Notes under the pieces: model-generated
What the model saw: only the letters and a program-made list of their open reading frames with translations
Told to the model about the DNA's origin: nothing
Database searches by the model: none
In this document: piece after piece, positions 9,794 through 18,972 of the stretch
Layout: each line of letters opens with the position of its first letter
How positions within the stretch are numbered: position 1 is the first letter of the stretch
Source of the DNA: Streptomyces xanthii
Lineage (GTDB): Bacteria > Actinomycetota > Actinomycetes > Streptomycetales > Streptomycetaceae
DNA length: 64,000 nucleotides
Assembly: GCF_014621695.1 (NCBI RefSeq)
Contig: NZ_CP061281.1
Span: 4,154,001 to 4,218,000, forward strand
Direction of reading: 5' to 3'
Position numbers and translations under genes: made by a program

Positions 9794-10474
9794 GTGACCG
9801 GTACGGCGACGACGCTCGCGCAGGCCCGGGCCGAACTGGCCGCGCTGGAGGACCCGAAGGCGCGCGCCGTCAACGAGAGGCACGGCGACGACCACGGCGT
9901 GAACCTCACCAGGCTGCGCGCCCTCGCCAAGCGCGTCGGACCCGACCAGGACCTGGCCCGCGCCCTGTGGTCCACCGACGACACGGCCGCGAAACTCCTG
10001 GCCCTCCTCGTCGCCCGCCCCAAGGCCTTCCCCCGCGACGAGCTGGACACGATGCTCCGCACGGCCCGCACCCCGAAGGTCCACGACTGGCTCGTCTCCT
10101 ACGTCGTGAAGAAGAGCCCGCACGCGGAGGACCTCCGCCTGGCCTGGCTGGAGGACCCCGACCCGGTCGTCGCGAGCGCCGGCTGGGCCCTGACCACGGA
10201 CCGCGTCGCGAAGAAGCCGGCCGGCCTGGACCTCCCCGCCCTCCTCGACACGATCGAGTCCGACATGAAGACGGCCCCCGACCGCCTCCAGTGGGCGATG
10301 AACCACTGCCTGGCCCAGATCGGCATCTCCCACGTGCCCCTCCGCCCCCGCGCCCTCGCGATCGGCGAACGCCTCGAAGTCCTCAAGGACCACCCGACCC
10401 CACCCGGCTGCACGTCCCCCTACGCCCCGACCTGGATCACGGAGATCGTCCGGAGGCAGTCCGCGAAGGGCTGA
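9794..10474 (+). CDS. AlkD-like HEAT-repeat protein (DNA alkylation repair family)
   Basis: A 226-residue helical protein resembling the AlkD/AlkC family of HEAT-like DNA glycosylases, which excise bulky or positively charged alkylpurines. Helical repeats are visible around DLARALWSTDDTAAKLLALL, VHDWLVSYVVKKS and EDPDPVVASAGWALTTD. Start is GTG, preceded by GAGGAAAGAG. It converges on purA, with a strong shared hairpin terminator between them. Family assignment is from overall pattern; the catalytic Asp/Trp residues were not individually confirmed. Confidence 0.75.
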   Translation: MTGTATTLAQARAELAALEDPKARAVNERHGDDHGVNLTRLRALAKRVGPDQDLARALWSTDDTAAKLLALLVARPKAFPRDELDTMLRTARTPKVHDWLVSYVVKKSPHAEDLRLAWLEDPDPVVASAGWALTTDRVAKKPAGLDLPALLDTIESDMKTAPDRLQWAMNHCLAQIGISHVPLRPRALAIGERLEVLKDHPTPPGCTSPYAPTWITEIVRRQSAKG

Positions 10475-10505
10475 CAGACCGCGACGGGCTGACCCCGGAA
10501 AGGCC

Positions 10506-10542
10506 GACGCCCCGCCCCGCCGGGTGGGCGGGGCGGGGCGTC
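10506..10542. terminator. Bidirectional hairpin terminator
   Basis: A perfect 16-bp stem (GACGCCCCGCCCCGCC and its complement) with a 5-nt loop lies between the convergent AlkD-like gene and purA. No U-tract is obvious, as is usual in Streptomyces. Confidence 0.85.
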
Positions 10543-10563
10543 GGTCGTGAGGCGCGTCCTGGG

Positions 10564-11847
10564 TTACAGGAACGAGTTGATCTCGATCGTCTCGTCGCGG
10601 CCGGGGCCGACGCCGATGGCCGAGATGGGGGCGCCGGACATGTCCTCCAGGGCCTTCACGTACGCCTGCGCGTTCTTGGGGAGGTCGGCGAAGGTCTTGG
10701 CCTTCGTGATGTCCTCCGACCAGCCGGGCAGGGTCTCGTAGATCGGCTTCGCGTGGTGGAAGTCGGTCTGGGAGTACGGCAGCTCCTCGACGCGCTTGCC
10801 GTCGATCTCGTACGCGACGCAGACCGGGATCTGCTCCCAGCCGGTGAGGACGTCGAGCTTGGTGAGGAAGAAGTCGGTCAGGCCGTTGACGCGGGTCGCG
10901 TAGCGGGCGATGACCGCGTCGAACCAGCCGCAGCGACGGTCACGGCCGGTGGTGACACCGCGCTCGCCGCCGATGCGGCGCAGGTCCTCGCCGTCCTGGT
11001 CGAAGAGCTCGGTCGGGAACGGGCCCGCGCCGACTCGCGTGGTGTACGCCTTCAGGATGCCGATGACGCGGCTGATCTTCGTCGGGCCGACGCCGGCGCC
11101 GGTGCAGGCGCCGCCCGCGGTCGGGTTCGACGAGGTGACGAAGGGGTACGTGCCGTGGTCGATGTCCAGGAGCGTGCCCTGGCCGCCTTCGAAGAGGACG
11201 ACCTTGTTCTCCTCGAGGGCGTTGTTCAGGATCAGGGTCGTGTCGGCCACGTAGCCCTTGATCTGGTCCGCGTAACCGAGGAGCTCCTCCACCACCTGCT
11301 GCGACTCGATCGCGCGACGGTTGTACAGCTTGGTCAGGAGCTGGTTCTTGACCTCGAGCGCCGCTTCGACCTTCTGGGTGAGGATCGACTCGTCGTAGAG
11401 GTCCTGCACGCGGATACCGACGCGGTTGATCTTGTCCGCGTAGGTCGGGCCGATGCCGCGCCCGGTCGTGCCGATCTTGCGCTTGCCGAGGAAGCGCTCC
11501 GTCACCTTGTCGACCGTGACGTTGTACGGCGTGATGATGTGAGCGTTGCCGCTGATCAGGAGCTTGGACGTGTCGACGCCGCGCTCGTTCAGACCGCTCA
11601 GCTCGGAGAGCAGGACCGACGGGTCGACGACGACACCGTTACCGATGACCGGCGTGCAGTCCGGGGAGAGGATTCCGGAAGGGAGGAGGTGCAGCGCGTA
11701 CTTCTGGTCGCCTACGACAACCGTGTGGCCGGCGTTGTTGCCGCCCTGGTAGCGCACTACGTAGTCCACGGACCCACCGAGCAGGTCGGTGGCCTTTCCC
11801 TTGCCTTCGTCACCCCACTGAGCACCGAGCAGCACAAGTGCGGGCAC
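10564..11847 (-). CDS. purA: Adenylosuccinate synthetase
   Basis: A 427-residue enzyme that condenses IMP and aspartate with GTP to adenylosuccinate, the committed step of AMP synthesis, in the cytoplasm. The P-loop-like WGDEGKGK is at residues 11-18, and family blocks [45 protein letters not shown] and [14 protein letters not shown] are all present. Full length. Start is GTG, with AAGGGG upstream. The divergent partner is the diacylglycerol-kinase-like gene. Confidence 0.98.
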   Translation of the reverse strand: MPALVLLGAQWGDEGKGKATDLLGGSVDYVVRYQGGNNAGHTVVVGDQKYALHLLPSGILSPDCTPVIGNGVVVDPSVLLSELSGLNERGVDTSKLLISGNAHIITPYNVTVDKVTERFLGKRKIGTTGRGIGPTYADKINRVGIRVQDLYDESILTQKVEAALEVKNQLLTKLYNRRAIESQQVVEELLGYADQIKGYVADTTLILNNALEENKVVLFEGGQGTLLDIDHGTYPFVTSSNPTAGGACTGAGVGPTKISRVIGILKAYTTRVGAGPFPTELFDQDGEDLRRIGGERGVTTGRDRRCGWFDAVIARYATRVNGLTDFFLTKLDVLTGWEQIPVCVAYEIDGKRVEELPYSQTDFHHAKPIYETLPGWSEDITKAKTFADLPKNAQAYVKALEDMSGAPISAIGVGPGRDETIEINSFL

Positions 11848-11950
11848 AGGCGTACACCCCTTCCGGGCGGGGCATGTCCAAGGTCAGGGGCCGCAGCCGC
11901 TGATGTGCGTCACAGCCTTCGTGAACCTTGGGGTACCCCGGAATAGACGA

Positions 11951-11977
11951 AGCCCCTGGCGCAATAGCGCAAGGGGC
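11951..11977. promoter_or_regulatory. Hairpin in the purA / DGK-like intergenic leader
   Basis: An inverted repeat (AGCCCCTGGCGC / GCGCAAGGGGCT, 11 of 12 pairs, short AATA-type loop) lies in the 5' region shared by purA and the divergent gene. It may be an attenuator in the + strand leader, or the end of a short leader transcript. The role is unproven. Confidence 0.5.
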
Positions 11978-12020
11978 TCTTGCACAAAGATGCTACCCGA
12001 GGAAGCGAGGCGGAGCCGAG

Positions 12021-12866
12021 GTGGCGGCTTTGGACCATCCGTCGGACCGCGTGGGCGAGGCGCTGTCGCGGCAGCTCCTGGTGATCGTGGACCCGTCGGC
12101 GCGGCGTGCGGACGGGGAGTCCGTACGGATCGCGAAGGACGTTCTGTGCGCGGCCGCGACCGCGAAGGTGTGCCTGCCGGAGGGGCCCGCGGAGTTCGCG
12201 CGGGCGCTGGCGCGGCGGGGCGGGAGGCGGCCCGTGGTCGTGGGCGACGACCGGGCATTGCTGCGGGCCGTGTCGCTGCTCCACCGGGACCGGGAGCTGG
12301 GCGACGCCGTGCTGGCGATGGTGCCCGTGGGGGCTTCCGTGGGGCTCGCGCGCTCCCTCGGGGTGCCGGCGGGCCCGGTCGCGGCGGCGCGGGCGGCGCT
12401 CGACGGGGTGGAGCGGCGGCTCGACCTGCTGGTCGACGACAGTGACGGGGTGGTGCTCGGCGAGCTCCGGATCCCGCCGGTCGGGCCTTCCGGGGAGAGC
12501 TCCGGCGGTTCCGGACTGCCGTTCCTGCGGACGTGCCGGTCGCTGGTGCGCGGGTTCGGGACGCGGTCGGCGGGGAGCGCGGCGCCCGCGCCGGGGGCGG
12601 CGGCCCGGCTCCGGGTCGAGGCCGACGGGGTGATGCTGGTGGACCTGGACCAGCCGGTCGACGGGGTGTCCGTGGGGGCGGGGGCGGGCTTCGCGCAGGT
12701 CGAGGTGCGGGTCGGCGCCGCCGGCGGGGCGGTCCGGGTGGCAGCCCGGAGCGTGACCGTCTCGGGGGCCGATTTCCGGTACCGGGCCGACGCGGTGATC
12801 GGGGGTCCGGTACGGAGACGGACCTGGGCGGTCCGCGCGGGGGCGTGGGCGCTGGCGTTGCCGTAG
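12021..12866 (+). CDS. Diacylglycerol kinase catalytic-domain-like protein
   Basis: A 281-residue protein I recall as annotated diacylglycerol kinase next to purA in streptomycetes. The N-terminal half resembles the DAGK/NAD-kinase fold (LLVIVDPSARR, then RPVVVGDDRALLRAVSLLHR). The nucleotide-binding GGDGT signature is replaced by VGDDRALL, so lipid kinase activity is doubtful. The C-terminal part is a beta-rich domain ending in FRYRADAVIGGPVRRR, as in lipid kinases. The GTG start was chosen because GGAG lies 5 nt upstream; a longer in-frame extension would cover the hairpin leader. Confidence 0.65.
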   Translation: MAALDHPSDRVGEALSRQLLVIVDPSARRADGESVRIAKDVLCAAATAKVCLPEGPAEFARALARRGGRRPVVVGDDRALLRAVSLLHRDRELGDAVLAMVPVGASVGLARSLGVPAGPVAAARAALDGVERRLDLLVDDSDGVVLGELRIPPVGPSGESSGGSGLPFLRTCRSLVRGFGTRSAGSAAPAPGAAARLRVEADGVMLVDLDQPVDGVSVGAGAGFAQVEVRVGAAGGAVRVAARSVTVSGADFRYRADAVIGGPVRRRTWAVRAGAWALALP

Positions 12867-12967
12867 CGGGCCGCGGGGGCTCGGCGCGGGTGCGGGTGGG
12901 GCCGCGTCGGGGTCACCGTCGGGGCTGGACTGCGCTGCCGTCCGCGGCGCCACGGGGAGGTGGACGG

Positions 12968-13465
12968 TCAGGGGCGGGGCCAGGGGCGGCCGTCGAGGCG
13001 TTCTATCGCTCGGTTGAGGCGGTGCAGGGACGCGGTGAAGGTCGCGGCCTCGGCGGGGGTCCAGTCGTCCATCAGGTCCTCCAGAATGCCGAGGTTGCGG
13101 GCGCGGTCGCCGTCCAGCGCGCGCTCGCCCTCCTCCGTGATCCGGAACTTGCGGGCGATCCCGCCGTCGGGGTCGGGGATGCGCTCGACGAGGCCCTGCC
13201 GGGTCATCGCGGCGGTCTGCCGGTTCAGCGTCGACGCGTCGAGCCCGGTCGCCTCGCTGAGCTGGCCGATCGACATCGGGCCGACCATCTGGATGCGGGT
13301 GAGCAGGATGTAGGCGCTGCGGTCGAGGTTCCAGATCGACGCTCTGGCGCGGTGCGCGAAGAGATACGCGTGCCGGTTGAACAGCATCGTCTCGAACTCG
13401 AGCTGCCGCATCGTGGCGTCCTTGTCGCCACCCGAGCCCTCGCTCGCGTCAGCCACCTCAGCCAC
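12968..13465 (-). CDS. MarR-family transcriptional regulator
   Basis: A 165-residue winged-helix regulator. The core is LTRIQMVGPMSIGQLSEATG and LDASTLNRQTAAMTRQGLVE (recognition helix), then the wing region IARKFRITEEGERAL. A purine-rich GGAGGAAGG precedes the GTG. It is divergent from an EmrB/QacA-type drug exporter with a strong palindrome between them. The usual logic is repression of the exporter and of itself, relieved by a drug-like ligand; this is inferred from arrangement. Confidence 0.93.
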   Translation of the reverse strand: MAEVADASEGSGGDKDATMRQLEFETMLFNRHAYLFAHRARASIWNLDRSAYILLTRIQMVGPMSIGQLSEATGLDASTLNRQTAAMTRQGLVERIPDPDGGIARKFRITEEGERALDGDRARNLGILEDLMDDWTPAEAATFTASLHRLNRAIERLDGRPWPRP

Positions 13466-13512
13466 CTCGACCCGTCCTTCCTCCGCTTACCGGCAGGTAT
13501 ATCACGGCGATA

Positions 13513-13559
13513 TGCACCGTACATGTGTTGTGCATCGTGCACATGAATTGTACGGTGCA
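13513..13559. promoter_or_regulatory. Candidate MarR operator (nested palindromes)
   Basis: Two arms, TGCACCGTACA (13513-13523) and TGTACGGTGCA (13549-13559), are perfect inverted repeats centred on 13536. At the same centre sits TGTGCA-TCG-TGCACA (13529-13543). It lies upstream of both the MarR gene and the MFS gene, so one site could control both promoters. Confidence 0.8.
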
Positions 13560-13588
13560 CATCCCAAGGACGAAGGAGCTCAACCGCC

Positions 13589-15073
13589 ATGGAAGCCAGC
13601 AAGCCCGGGGCCGCGCCCACCGGCCACCCCGGGCGCATCGTCGCCGTACTCGCGTTCGGCGGCATCGTGGCCTCGGTCATGCAGACCCTGGTCGTGCCCC
13701 TGCTCGGCGAGCTGCCGCGCATCCTCGGCACCTCCCGGTCGAACGCGACCTGGGTCGTCACCGTCACCCTGCTCGCGGGCGCCGTCGCCACGCCGATCAT
13801 GGGGCGGCTCGGAGACCTGTACGGCAAGCGGCGGATGCTGCTCGTCTCGACCGTGCCGCTGATCGCCGGTTCGGTCGTCGCCGCGCTGGCCTCCGGCCTG
13901 ACCACGATGGTCGTCGGCCGGGGCCTCCAGGGCCTCGGCGTCGGTCTCGTGCCGCTCGGCATCAGCCTGCTGCGCGATCTCGTGCCGCCGGAGAAGCTCG
14001 GCACGTCCATCGCCCTGATGAGCGCCTCGCTCGGTATCGGCGGCGCGCTCGGGCTGCCGTTCGCCTCGGCGATCGCGGACTACGGCAGCTGGCGCGTGCT
14101 CTTCTGGGTGTCGGCGGGCCTGAGCGTGGCCATCGCCGCGCTGCTGAAGTTCGCCGTGCCCGACACGGAGCGGCGGGCGCCGGTGACGGGCGGCTTCGAC
14201 TACGTCGGGGCCGTCGCGCTCGGCGCCGGTCTGGTCGCGCTGCTGCTCGCCGTGTCGAAGGGCGCGGACTGGGGCTGGGGGAGCGGGACGACGCTCGGCC
14301 TGTTCGCCGTCGCCGTCGTCGTGCTGCTCGGCTGGGGGCTGTGGGAGCTGCGCGTACCGGAGCCCATGGTGGACCTGCGCACCACCGCCCGGCCGCGGGT
14401 CCTGCTGACGAACGCCGCGTCCGTCGTGGTCGGCTTCGCGATGTACGCCTCGTCGCTGATCGTGCCGCAGCTGCTGCAGCTGCCGAAGGAGACCGGGTAC
14501 GGGCTCGGGCAGTCGATGATGGCGATGGGCCTGTGGATGATGCCGGGCGGGCTGATGATGATGGCGGTCGCGCCGCTCGGCGGGAAGCTGTCCGGCAAGC
14601 ACGGGCCGAAGGTCACGCTGCTGCTCGGCAGCGTCGTGATCGCCATCGGGTACGGGATCTCCGGGTTCCTGATGAGCAGCGCGTGGCAGCTGACGCTGGT
14701 GATGTGTGTGATCACGGCGGGGGTGGGGTTCGCCTACGGTGCGATGCCGGCCCTGATCATGAGTGGTGTGCCGCAGTCCGAGACGGCGGCGGCGAACAGC
14801 TTCAACACGCTGATGCGGTCCATCGGTACGTCGGCCTCCGCCGCCGTGATCGGGGTCGTGCTGTCGCAGATGACCGTGTCGGGGGGCGGGTTCACGCTTC
14901 CGTCCGAGGACGCGTTCCGTACGGGGATGTTGATCGGGTGCGGGGTGGCGGTGATCGGGGCGCTGATCACGCTGGCGATTCCGTATCGCGCCGCCGAGGT
15001 GGGCGCTGCCGGGGGTGAGGCGGGGGTGTCGGCGGAGGCGGCGGCCGCCCGGCCGGGGGCGGCGCGTTCCTGA
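13589..15073 (+). CDS. MFS multidrug efflux transporter, EmrB/QacA (DHA2) type
   Basis: A 494-residue, probably 14-helix proton-drug antiporter in the inner membrane. The motif A region MGRLGDLYGKRRMLL is between helices 2 and 3, and GRGLQGLGVGLVPLGIS and GSWRVLFWVSAGLSV are typical of the family. AAGGAG lies 9 nt before the ATG. It is divergent from a MarR regulator and so likely substrate-induced. The substrate is not predictable. Confidence 0.93.
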   Translation: MEASKPGAAPTGHPGRIVAVLAFGGIVASVMQTLVVPLLGELPRILGTSRSNATWVVTVTLLAGAVATPIMGRLGDLYGKRRMLLVSTVPLIAGSVVAALASGLTTMVVGRGLQGLGVGLVPLGISLLRDLVPPEKLGTSIALMSASLGIGGALGLPFASAIADYGSWRVLFWVSAGLSVAIAALLKFAVPDTERRAPVTGGFDYVGAVALGAGLVALLLAVSKGADWGWGSGTTLGLFAVAVVVLLGWGLWELRVPEPMVDLRTTARPRVLLTNAASVVVGFAMYASSLIVPQLLQLPKETGYGLGQSMMAMGLWMMPGGLMMMAVAPLGGKLSGKHGPKVTLLLGSVVIAIGYGISGFLMSSAWQLTLVMCVITAGVGFAYGAMPALIMSGVPQSETAAANSFNTLMRSIGTSASAAVIGVVLSQMTVSGGGFTLPSEDAFRTGMLIGCGVAVIGALITLAIPYRAAEVGAAGGEAGVSAEAAAARPGAARS

Positions 15074-15103
15074 ACGGGTCGCGCCGTAGGGGCCGGGCTT
15101 CGT

Positions 15104-15346
15104 CGCCGGGTGCGCCACCGTCGTGGTTGCTCGCGCAGTTCCCCGCGCCCCTGAAGGCGCACTTCGTGCGCCCCCAGGGGCCGTCGGCTCGCGCCCCGCG
15201 GCGGAGTCGCTGAACGGACACAGTCCCGGGCCCCTGAAGGCGCACTTCGTGCGCCCCCAGGGGCCGTCGGCTCGCGCCCCGGGGCGGAGTCGCTGAGCGG
15301 ACACAGTCCCGCGCCCCTGAAGGCGCACTTCGTGCGCCCCCAGGGG
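15104..15346. repeat. Three tandem Streptomyces hairpin repeats (about 83-nt period)
   Basis: The hairpin CCCCTGAAGGCGCACTTCGT followed by GCGCCCCCAGGGG occurs three times (15148-15180, 15231-15263, 15314-15346). The units are separated by nearly identical spacers containing CCGTCGGCTCGCGCCCCG. The unit is preceded by GCGCAGTTCCCCGCGCCCCT, the repeat also seen near 2.35, 3.14 and 27.5 kb. No gene lies in 15074-15368. It may act as terminator for the MFS gene and its convergent neighbour. Confidence 0.85.
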
Positions 15347-15368
15347 GCCGTCTTCGGGATCGGTGTGG

Positions 15369-16019
15369 TCAGCTGAAGATGATCATGGAGCTTTGGGCCA
15401 GGCTGCGGGTTGCGGCCTGGTGGAGGCCCAGCCAGACGTGGCGTTCGCGGGCGAACGGGCTGTCGTCGAGGGGGACGGACGCGGCCGGCTCCTCGAGGGA
15501 CGTCGGCGCCGCCGGAGGCACGGGCGGCAGCGGCGGGTTCGCCGGGTCGATCCCGATGGCCGGCGCCACGAACTCCAGCTCCCGCAGCAGCGCGTGCGAG
15601 GAGCCCAGCGGCCCGCCCCCGGCGAGGAGTTCGTCGTCGGACAGCGGCGCGGGGAAGTCCACGGGCACGTACGCGCCCGCGTGGTCGTAGTGCCAGACCA
15701 GGTGCGAGCTCTGGGCCGTCGACTCGAACATCTCCAGCAACTGCTCGTAGTCCCCGCCCAGTTCGTCGACCGGCGTCACCACGAGCCCGCACAGCTGGAG
15801 CAGATAGGCGCGGCGCAGGAAGTGCAGCGCGTCGTAGTCGAACCCCGCGACCGGGGCCACGTCACCGGAGAGCCCCGGCATGTACGCGTGGACCGGCACC
15901 GGCGGGAGTCCCGCGTCGTGCAGTGCCCTGTCGTAGAGCGCGAGTTCCTCGGCGAAGGGGTTGTCGGGGCTGTGGCACAGCACGTCGACCAGGGGGACCA
16001 GCCACAGGTCACAGGCCAA
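15369..16019 (-). CDS. Conserved Streptomyces hypothetical protein
   Basis: A 216-residue soluble protein without a domain I can name. Distinctive blocks are CDLWLVPLVDVLCHSPDNPFAE, with the first five residues being the start region, plus AGFDYDALHFLRRAYLLQLC, ELGGDYEQLLEMFESTAQ and HVWLGLHQAATRSLAQSSM. I recall close relatives in many streptomycetes beginning at this point. The TTG start is supported by GAAGGAG about 5 nt upstream; a GTG at 16088 would add 23 residues. The function is unknown. It is single-copy and probably its own transcription unit. Confidence 0.75.
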   Translation of the reverse strand: MACDLWLVPLVDVLCHSPDNPFAEELALYDRALHDAGLPPVPVHAYMPGLSGDVAPVAGFDYDALHFLRRAYLLQLCGLVVTPVDELGGDYEQLLEMFESTAQSSHLVWHYDHAGAYVPVDFPAPLSDDELLAGGGPLGSSHALLRELEFVAPAIGIDPANPPLPPVPPAAPTSLEEPAASVPLDDSPFARERHVWLGLHQAATRSLAQSSMIIFS

Positions 16020-16156
16020 GGGGGCTCCTTCGAAGCTCCGTTCGCACCGGGGGTTCCCGGCGTACGCCAGCGTAATGGGCGACACGGCGGCACCACCCTG
16101 CCTTGCAGGTACCCATCGCGGGCAGGGAATCAGTCCGGGATTCGGCCCGGGAACGG

Positions 16157-16840
16157 TCAGCCCTTGGCGAGGGACTCGATCAGGACGAGCGCGTCCTCGT
16201 TGTACGCGGCGACGATCGCGTGCGCCGCGTGCGCGTCCCGCGCGACGAGCGCGTCGACGAGCTCGCAGTGCCCCGACCAGAGCCGGCCGCGCAGATCGCC
16301 GGCCCGGCGCAGGTGCGGCACCGCGCACATCCAGGACTGGACGCGCAGCCGGTGGAAGAAGTCGGACAGGTACGGGTTGCCGAAGAGCGCGGAGAGCTCG
16401 CGCCAGAAGCGCAGGTCGTAGCCGATCAGCACGTTCAGGTCGCCGGCCCCGGCGGCGCGGGCGGCCTCCTCGCCGCGGCGCCGGACCCCGGCGAGGGCGG
16501 CGGGCGTGCGCGGATCGTCCGGCGGGTTCTCGGACAGGCCCCGGAAGATGCCGTCGGCGACGAGACTGCGGGCCTCGATCATCGAGCGGTAGTCGCCCAG
16601 CGAGTACTCGTGGACCCGGAAGCCGCGGTGCTGGGCCGAGTCGAGCAGCCCCTGCGCGGTCAGGTCGACCAGCGCCTCACGGACGGGGGTCGCCGACACC
16701 CCGTACCCCTCGGCGATCTCCTTGACCGTGAACTCCTGCCCCGGGGCGAGCCGCCCGCCGAGGATCTCGTCGCGCAGCGCGTCCGCGATCTGCTGGCGCA
16801 GGGTGCTGCGGGTGACGGCGAGGCCGTCGGAGACTGGCAC
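16157..16840 (-). CDS. GntR-family (FadR/FCD) transcriptional regulator
   Basis: A 227-residue regulator. The N-terminal winged helix (RQQIADALRDEILGGRLAPG, then VKEIAEGYGVSATPVREALV) is typical GntR. The C-terminal all-helical FCD ligand domain (about residues 80-220) has the metal-ligand pattern D...H...H in IGYDLRFWREL, LWSGHCELVDAL and RDAHAAHAIV. It probably binds a small carboxylate. Start is GTG. No obvious target operon is adjacent, so the regulon is unknown. Confidence 0.92.
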   Translation of the reverse strand: MPVSDGLAVTRSTLRQQIADALRDEILGGRLAPGQEFTVKEIAEGYGVSATPVREALVDLTAQGLLDSAQHRGFRVHEYSLGDYRSMIEARSLVADGIFRGLSENPPDDPRTPAALAGVRRRGEEAARAAGAGDLNVLIGYDLRFWRELSALFGNPYLSDFFHRLRVQSWMCAVPHLRRAGDLRGRLWSGHCELVDALVARDAHAAHAIVAAYNEDALVLIESLAKG

Positions 16841-16960
16841 GGATCGGATCCCTAGGGTCGGCCGGCGGCGGCTGCGTCGCCGCTGTCGATGCTGATGATG
16901 TTCGCGATGTCGTTACTGATGCGGAAACGACTGTACGAATCGCCAGCCTAGCCCCACCCC

Positions 16961-17698
16961 TCAGCGCGGCTCCGGCGGTCGCTGGCGGGGCATGTTCGGA
17001 CGGGTGCCCGGAGGGAGCGGGAAGCGGCCCGGCGGCGGGACCTCGGCGGGCCGCGGTGGGCCGGGCACGGAGGACTGCATGCCGAGCGGGGCCGGGCCCG
17101 AGCGGAACTCGACCATCCAGTCCGCGGTCTCGGCGCGGACCAGCTCGGTGACGTCCTCCGAGAAGCGGCGCAGGACGGACAGACAGCGCTCGGCGGCCTC
17201 GCCGGCCGTGCCCTCGGCGGGTCCGAGCACCTCGCGCACGCTCTCCGAGGCCCAGTCGAACTGCAGCACCTGGAGCCGTCGCTGCACGGCCTGCGCCGTG
17301 GCGACGTCCCTTATCCAGCCGGAGGTCAGCCCGAAGTACCGGTCGCCGACCACGCACGCGACCGCGAGCAGCAGCGCCAGATAGCCCCAGGGGGCGCCGC
17401 CGCGGATGACCCGCGTCAGGTCGAGCAGCGGCAGCACCGCTCCGCAGACCGCGCCGAGCGCGGCGCCCCCGCGCAGGGCCCGGGCGGCGCGCCGCTTGCG
17501 GACCCGGTCGGTGAGGTACCAGGAGGCGGTGCGCAGGGCGCCCTCCTCGACCCAGCGGTACAGCTCGTCGAGGCGCTCGGCGGGCTCGCCCCAGTCGCCG
17601 AGCGGGAACGCCCGCCCCGAGAGGTCACCGGTGCGCGCCCCGCCTCCGGCGGGGTCCGCCTGCGACGGACCCTCGGGCTGCATCTCCGGCTGACTCAC
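16961..17698 (-). CDS. SLATT-domain-like two-helix membrane protein
   Basis: A 245-residue protein with two predicted membrane helices (about 78-95 and 105-122: LRGGAALGAVCGAVLPLLDL and GYLALLLAVACVVGDRYFG). They are flanked by an amphipathic segment (LYRWVEEGALRTASWYLTDR) and a cytosolic helical region (TAQAVQRRLQVLQFDWAS). The layout fits SLATT, a family proposed to form pores in nucleotide-sensing conflict systems. Here it sits beside housekeeping ybaB/recR with no SMODS or SLOG partner. Start is GTG, and the Pro-rich C-tail is disordered. Its role is unproven. Confidence 0.7.
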   Translation of the reverse strand: MSQPEMQPEGPSQADPAGGGARTGDLSGRAFPLGDWGEPAERLDELYRWVEEGALRTASWYLTDRVRKRRAARALRGGAALGAVCGAVLPLLDLTRVIRGGAPWGYLALLLAVACVVGDRYFGLTSGWIRDVATAQAVQRRLQVLQFDWASESVREVLGPAEGTAGEAAERCLSVLRRFSEDVTELVRAETADWMVEFRSGPAPLGMQSSVPGPPRPAEVPPPGRFPLPPGTRPNMPRQRPPEPR

Positions 17699-17947
17699 CC
17701 GGCACTCCCTGGGCTGGTTACGGATGGGGCTGAATGTGCAGCATCTTCCTACCGCCCAATGGGTGGCCCTGTTCCCGTTTTCGAGGGGTATCCGCTCAGA
17801 AGTGGCCGTTGATCAGGTATAGGGACCCCGGCCGACTCACTCGAAAGAGTGCAGCGCGACATGCCGGGGCGGGCGCCCCCCGGACCACGTAGGCTCGTTC
17901 GGACAGACACTCCGTACAGACCGTCCGTACAGACCAAGGAGCTCATC

Positions 17948-18292
17948 GTGATCCCCGGTGGTGGCCAGCCCAACATGCAGCAGCTGCTCCAGCAGGCCCA
18001 GAAGATGCAGCAGGACCTCGCGAAGGCGCAGGAGGAGCTGGCGCGCACGGAGGTCGAGGGGCAGGCGGGCGGCGGTCTCGTCAAGGCGACGGTGACGGGC
18101 TCGGGCGAGCTGCGGGGCCTGGTCATCGACCCGAAGGCGGTCGACCCGGAGGACACCGAGACGCTGGCCGACCTGGTGGTCGCGGCGGTCCAGGCGGCGA
18201 ACGAGAACGCGCAGTCGCTCCAGCAGCAGAAGCTCGGCCCGCTGGCCCAGGGCCTCGGCGGCGGCAGCGGCATCCCGGGCCTCCCCTTCTAG
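17948..18292 (+). CDS. YbaB/EbfC nucleoid-associated protein
   Basis: A 114-residue YbaB/EbfC protein, a small dimeric DNA-binding protein usually encoded just before recR. The helix [20 protein letters not shown] leads into the sheet core [20 protein letters not shown] and [20 protein letters not shown], all canonical. The GTG ([10 protein letters not shown]) was chosen because AAGGAG (17936-17941) lies 6 nt upstream. It is cotranscribed with recR, 80 nt downstream. Confidence 0.96.
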   Translation: MIPGGGQPNMQQLLQQAQKMQQDLAKAQEELARTEVEGQAGGGLVKATVTGSGELRGLVIDPKAVDPEDTETLADLVVAAVQAANENAQSLQQQKLGPLAQGLGGGSGIPGLPF

Positions 18293-18372
18293 ACCCGGTT
18301 CCGACTACCGTACGTATCAAGACAGCGGTGCGTATCAGGACACCGCACACGACCTGAAGGCGAAGGCACTCC

Positions 18373-18972
18373 GTGTACGAAGGCGTGGTCCAGGACCTCA
18401 TCGACGAACTGGGCAGGCTGCCCGGCGTCGGTCCCAAGAGCGCGCAGCGGATCGCCTTCCACATCCTGCAGGCGGAGCCGACCGATGTGCGGCGCCTCGC
18501 GCAGGCGCTGATGGAGGTCAAGGCCAAGGTCCGCTTCTGCGCGACGTGCGGGAACGTGGCGCAGGAGGAGCTGTGCAACATCTGCCGCGACCCGCGCCGC
18601 GATCTGAGCGTCATCTGCGTGGTCGAGGAGCCCAAGGACGTCGTGGCGATCGAGCGCACCCGTGAGTTCCGGGGCAAGTACCACGTGCTCGGCGGCGCCA
18701 TCAGCCCGATCGAGGGTGTGGGCCCCGACGACCTGCGTATACGGGAACTTCTCGCGCGGTTGGCCGACGGGACGGTCACGGAGCTGATCCTGGCCACGGA
18801 CCCGAACCTGGAGGGCGAGGCCACCGCCACGTACCTCGCCAGGATGATCAAGCCCATGGGCCTGAAGGTCACCCGCCTGGCCAGCGGCCTCCCCGTCGGG
18901 GGCGACCTGGAGTACGCGGACGAGGTGACCCTCGGCCGTGCCTTCGAGGGGAGACGACTGCTAGATGTCTGA
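18373..18972 (+). CDS. recR: Recombination mediator RecR
   Basis: A 199-residue RecR that loads RecA at gaps with RecO/RecF. The N-terminal helix-hairpin-helix ([19 protein letters not shown]) is followed by a Cys4 zinc finger (CATCG...CNIC) and a Toprim domain ([33 protein letters not shown]). Start is GTG. The stop overlaps the start of the DUF5063 gene by 8 nt, indicating coupling. Confidence 0.98.
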   Translation: MYEGVVQDLIDELGRLPGVGPKSAQRIAFHILQAEPTDVRRLAQALMEVKAKVRFCATCGNVAQEELCNICRDPRRDLSVICVVEEPKDVVAIERTREFRGKYHVLGGAISPIEGVGPDDLRIRELLARLADGTVTELILATDPNLEGEATATYLARMIKPMGLKVTRLASGLPVGGDLEYADEVTLGRAFEGRRLLDV

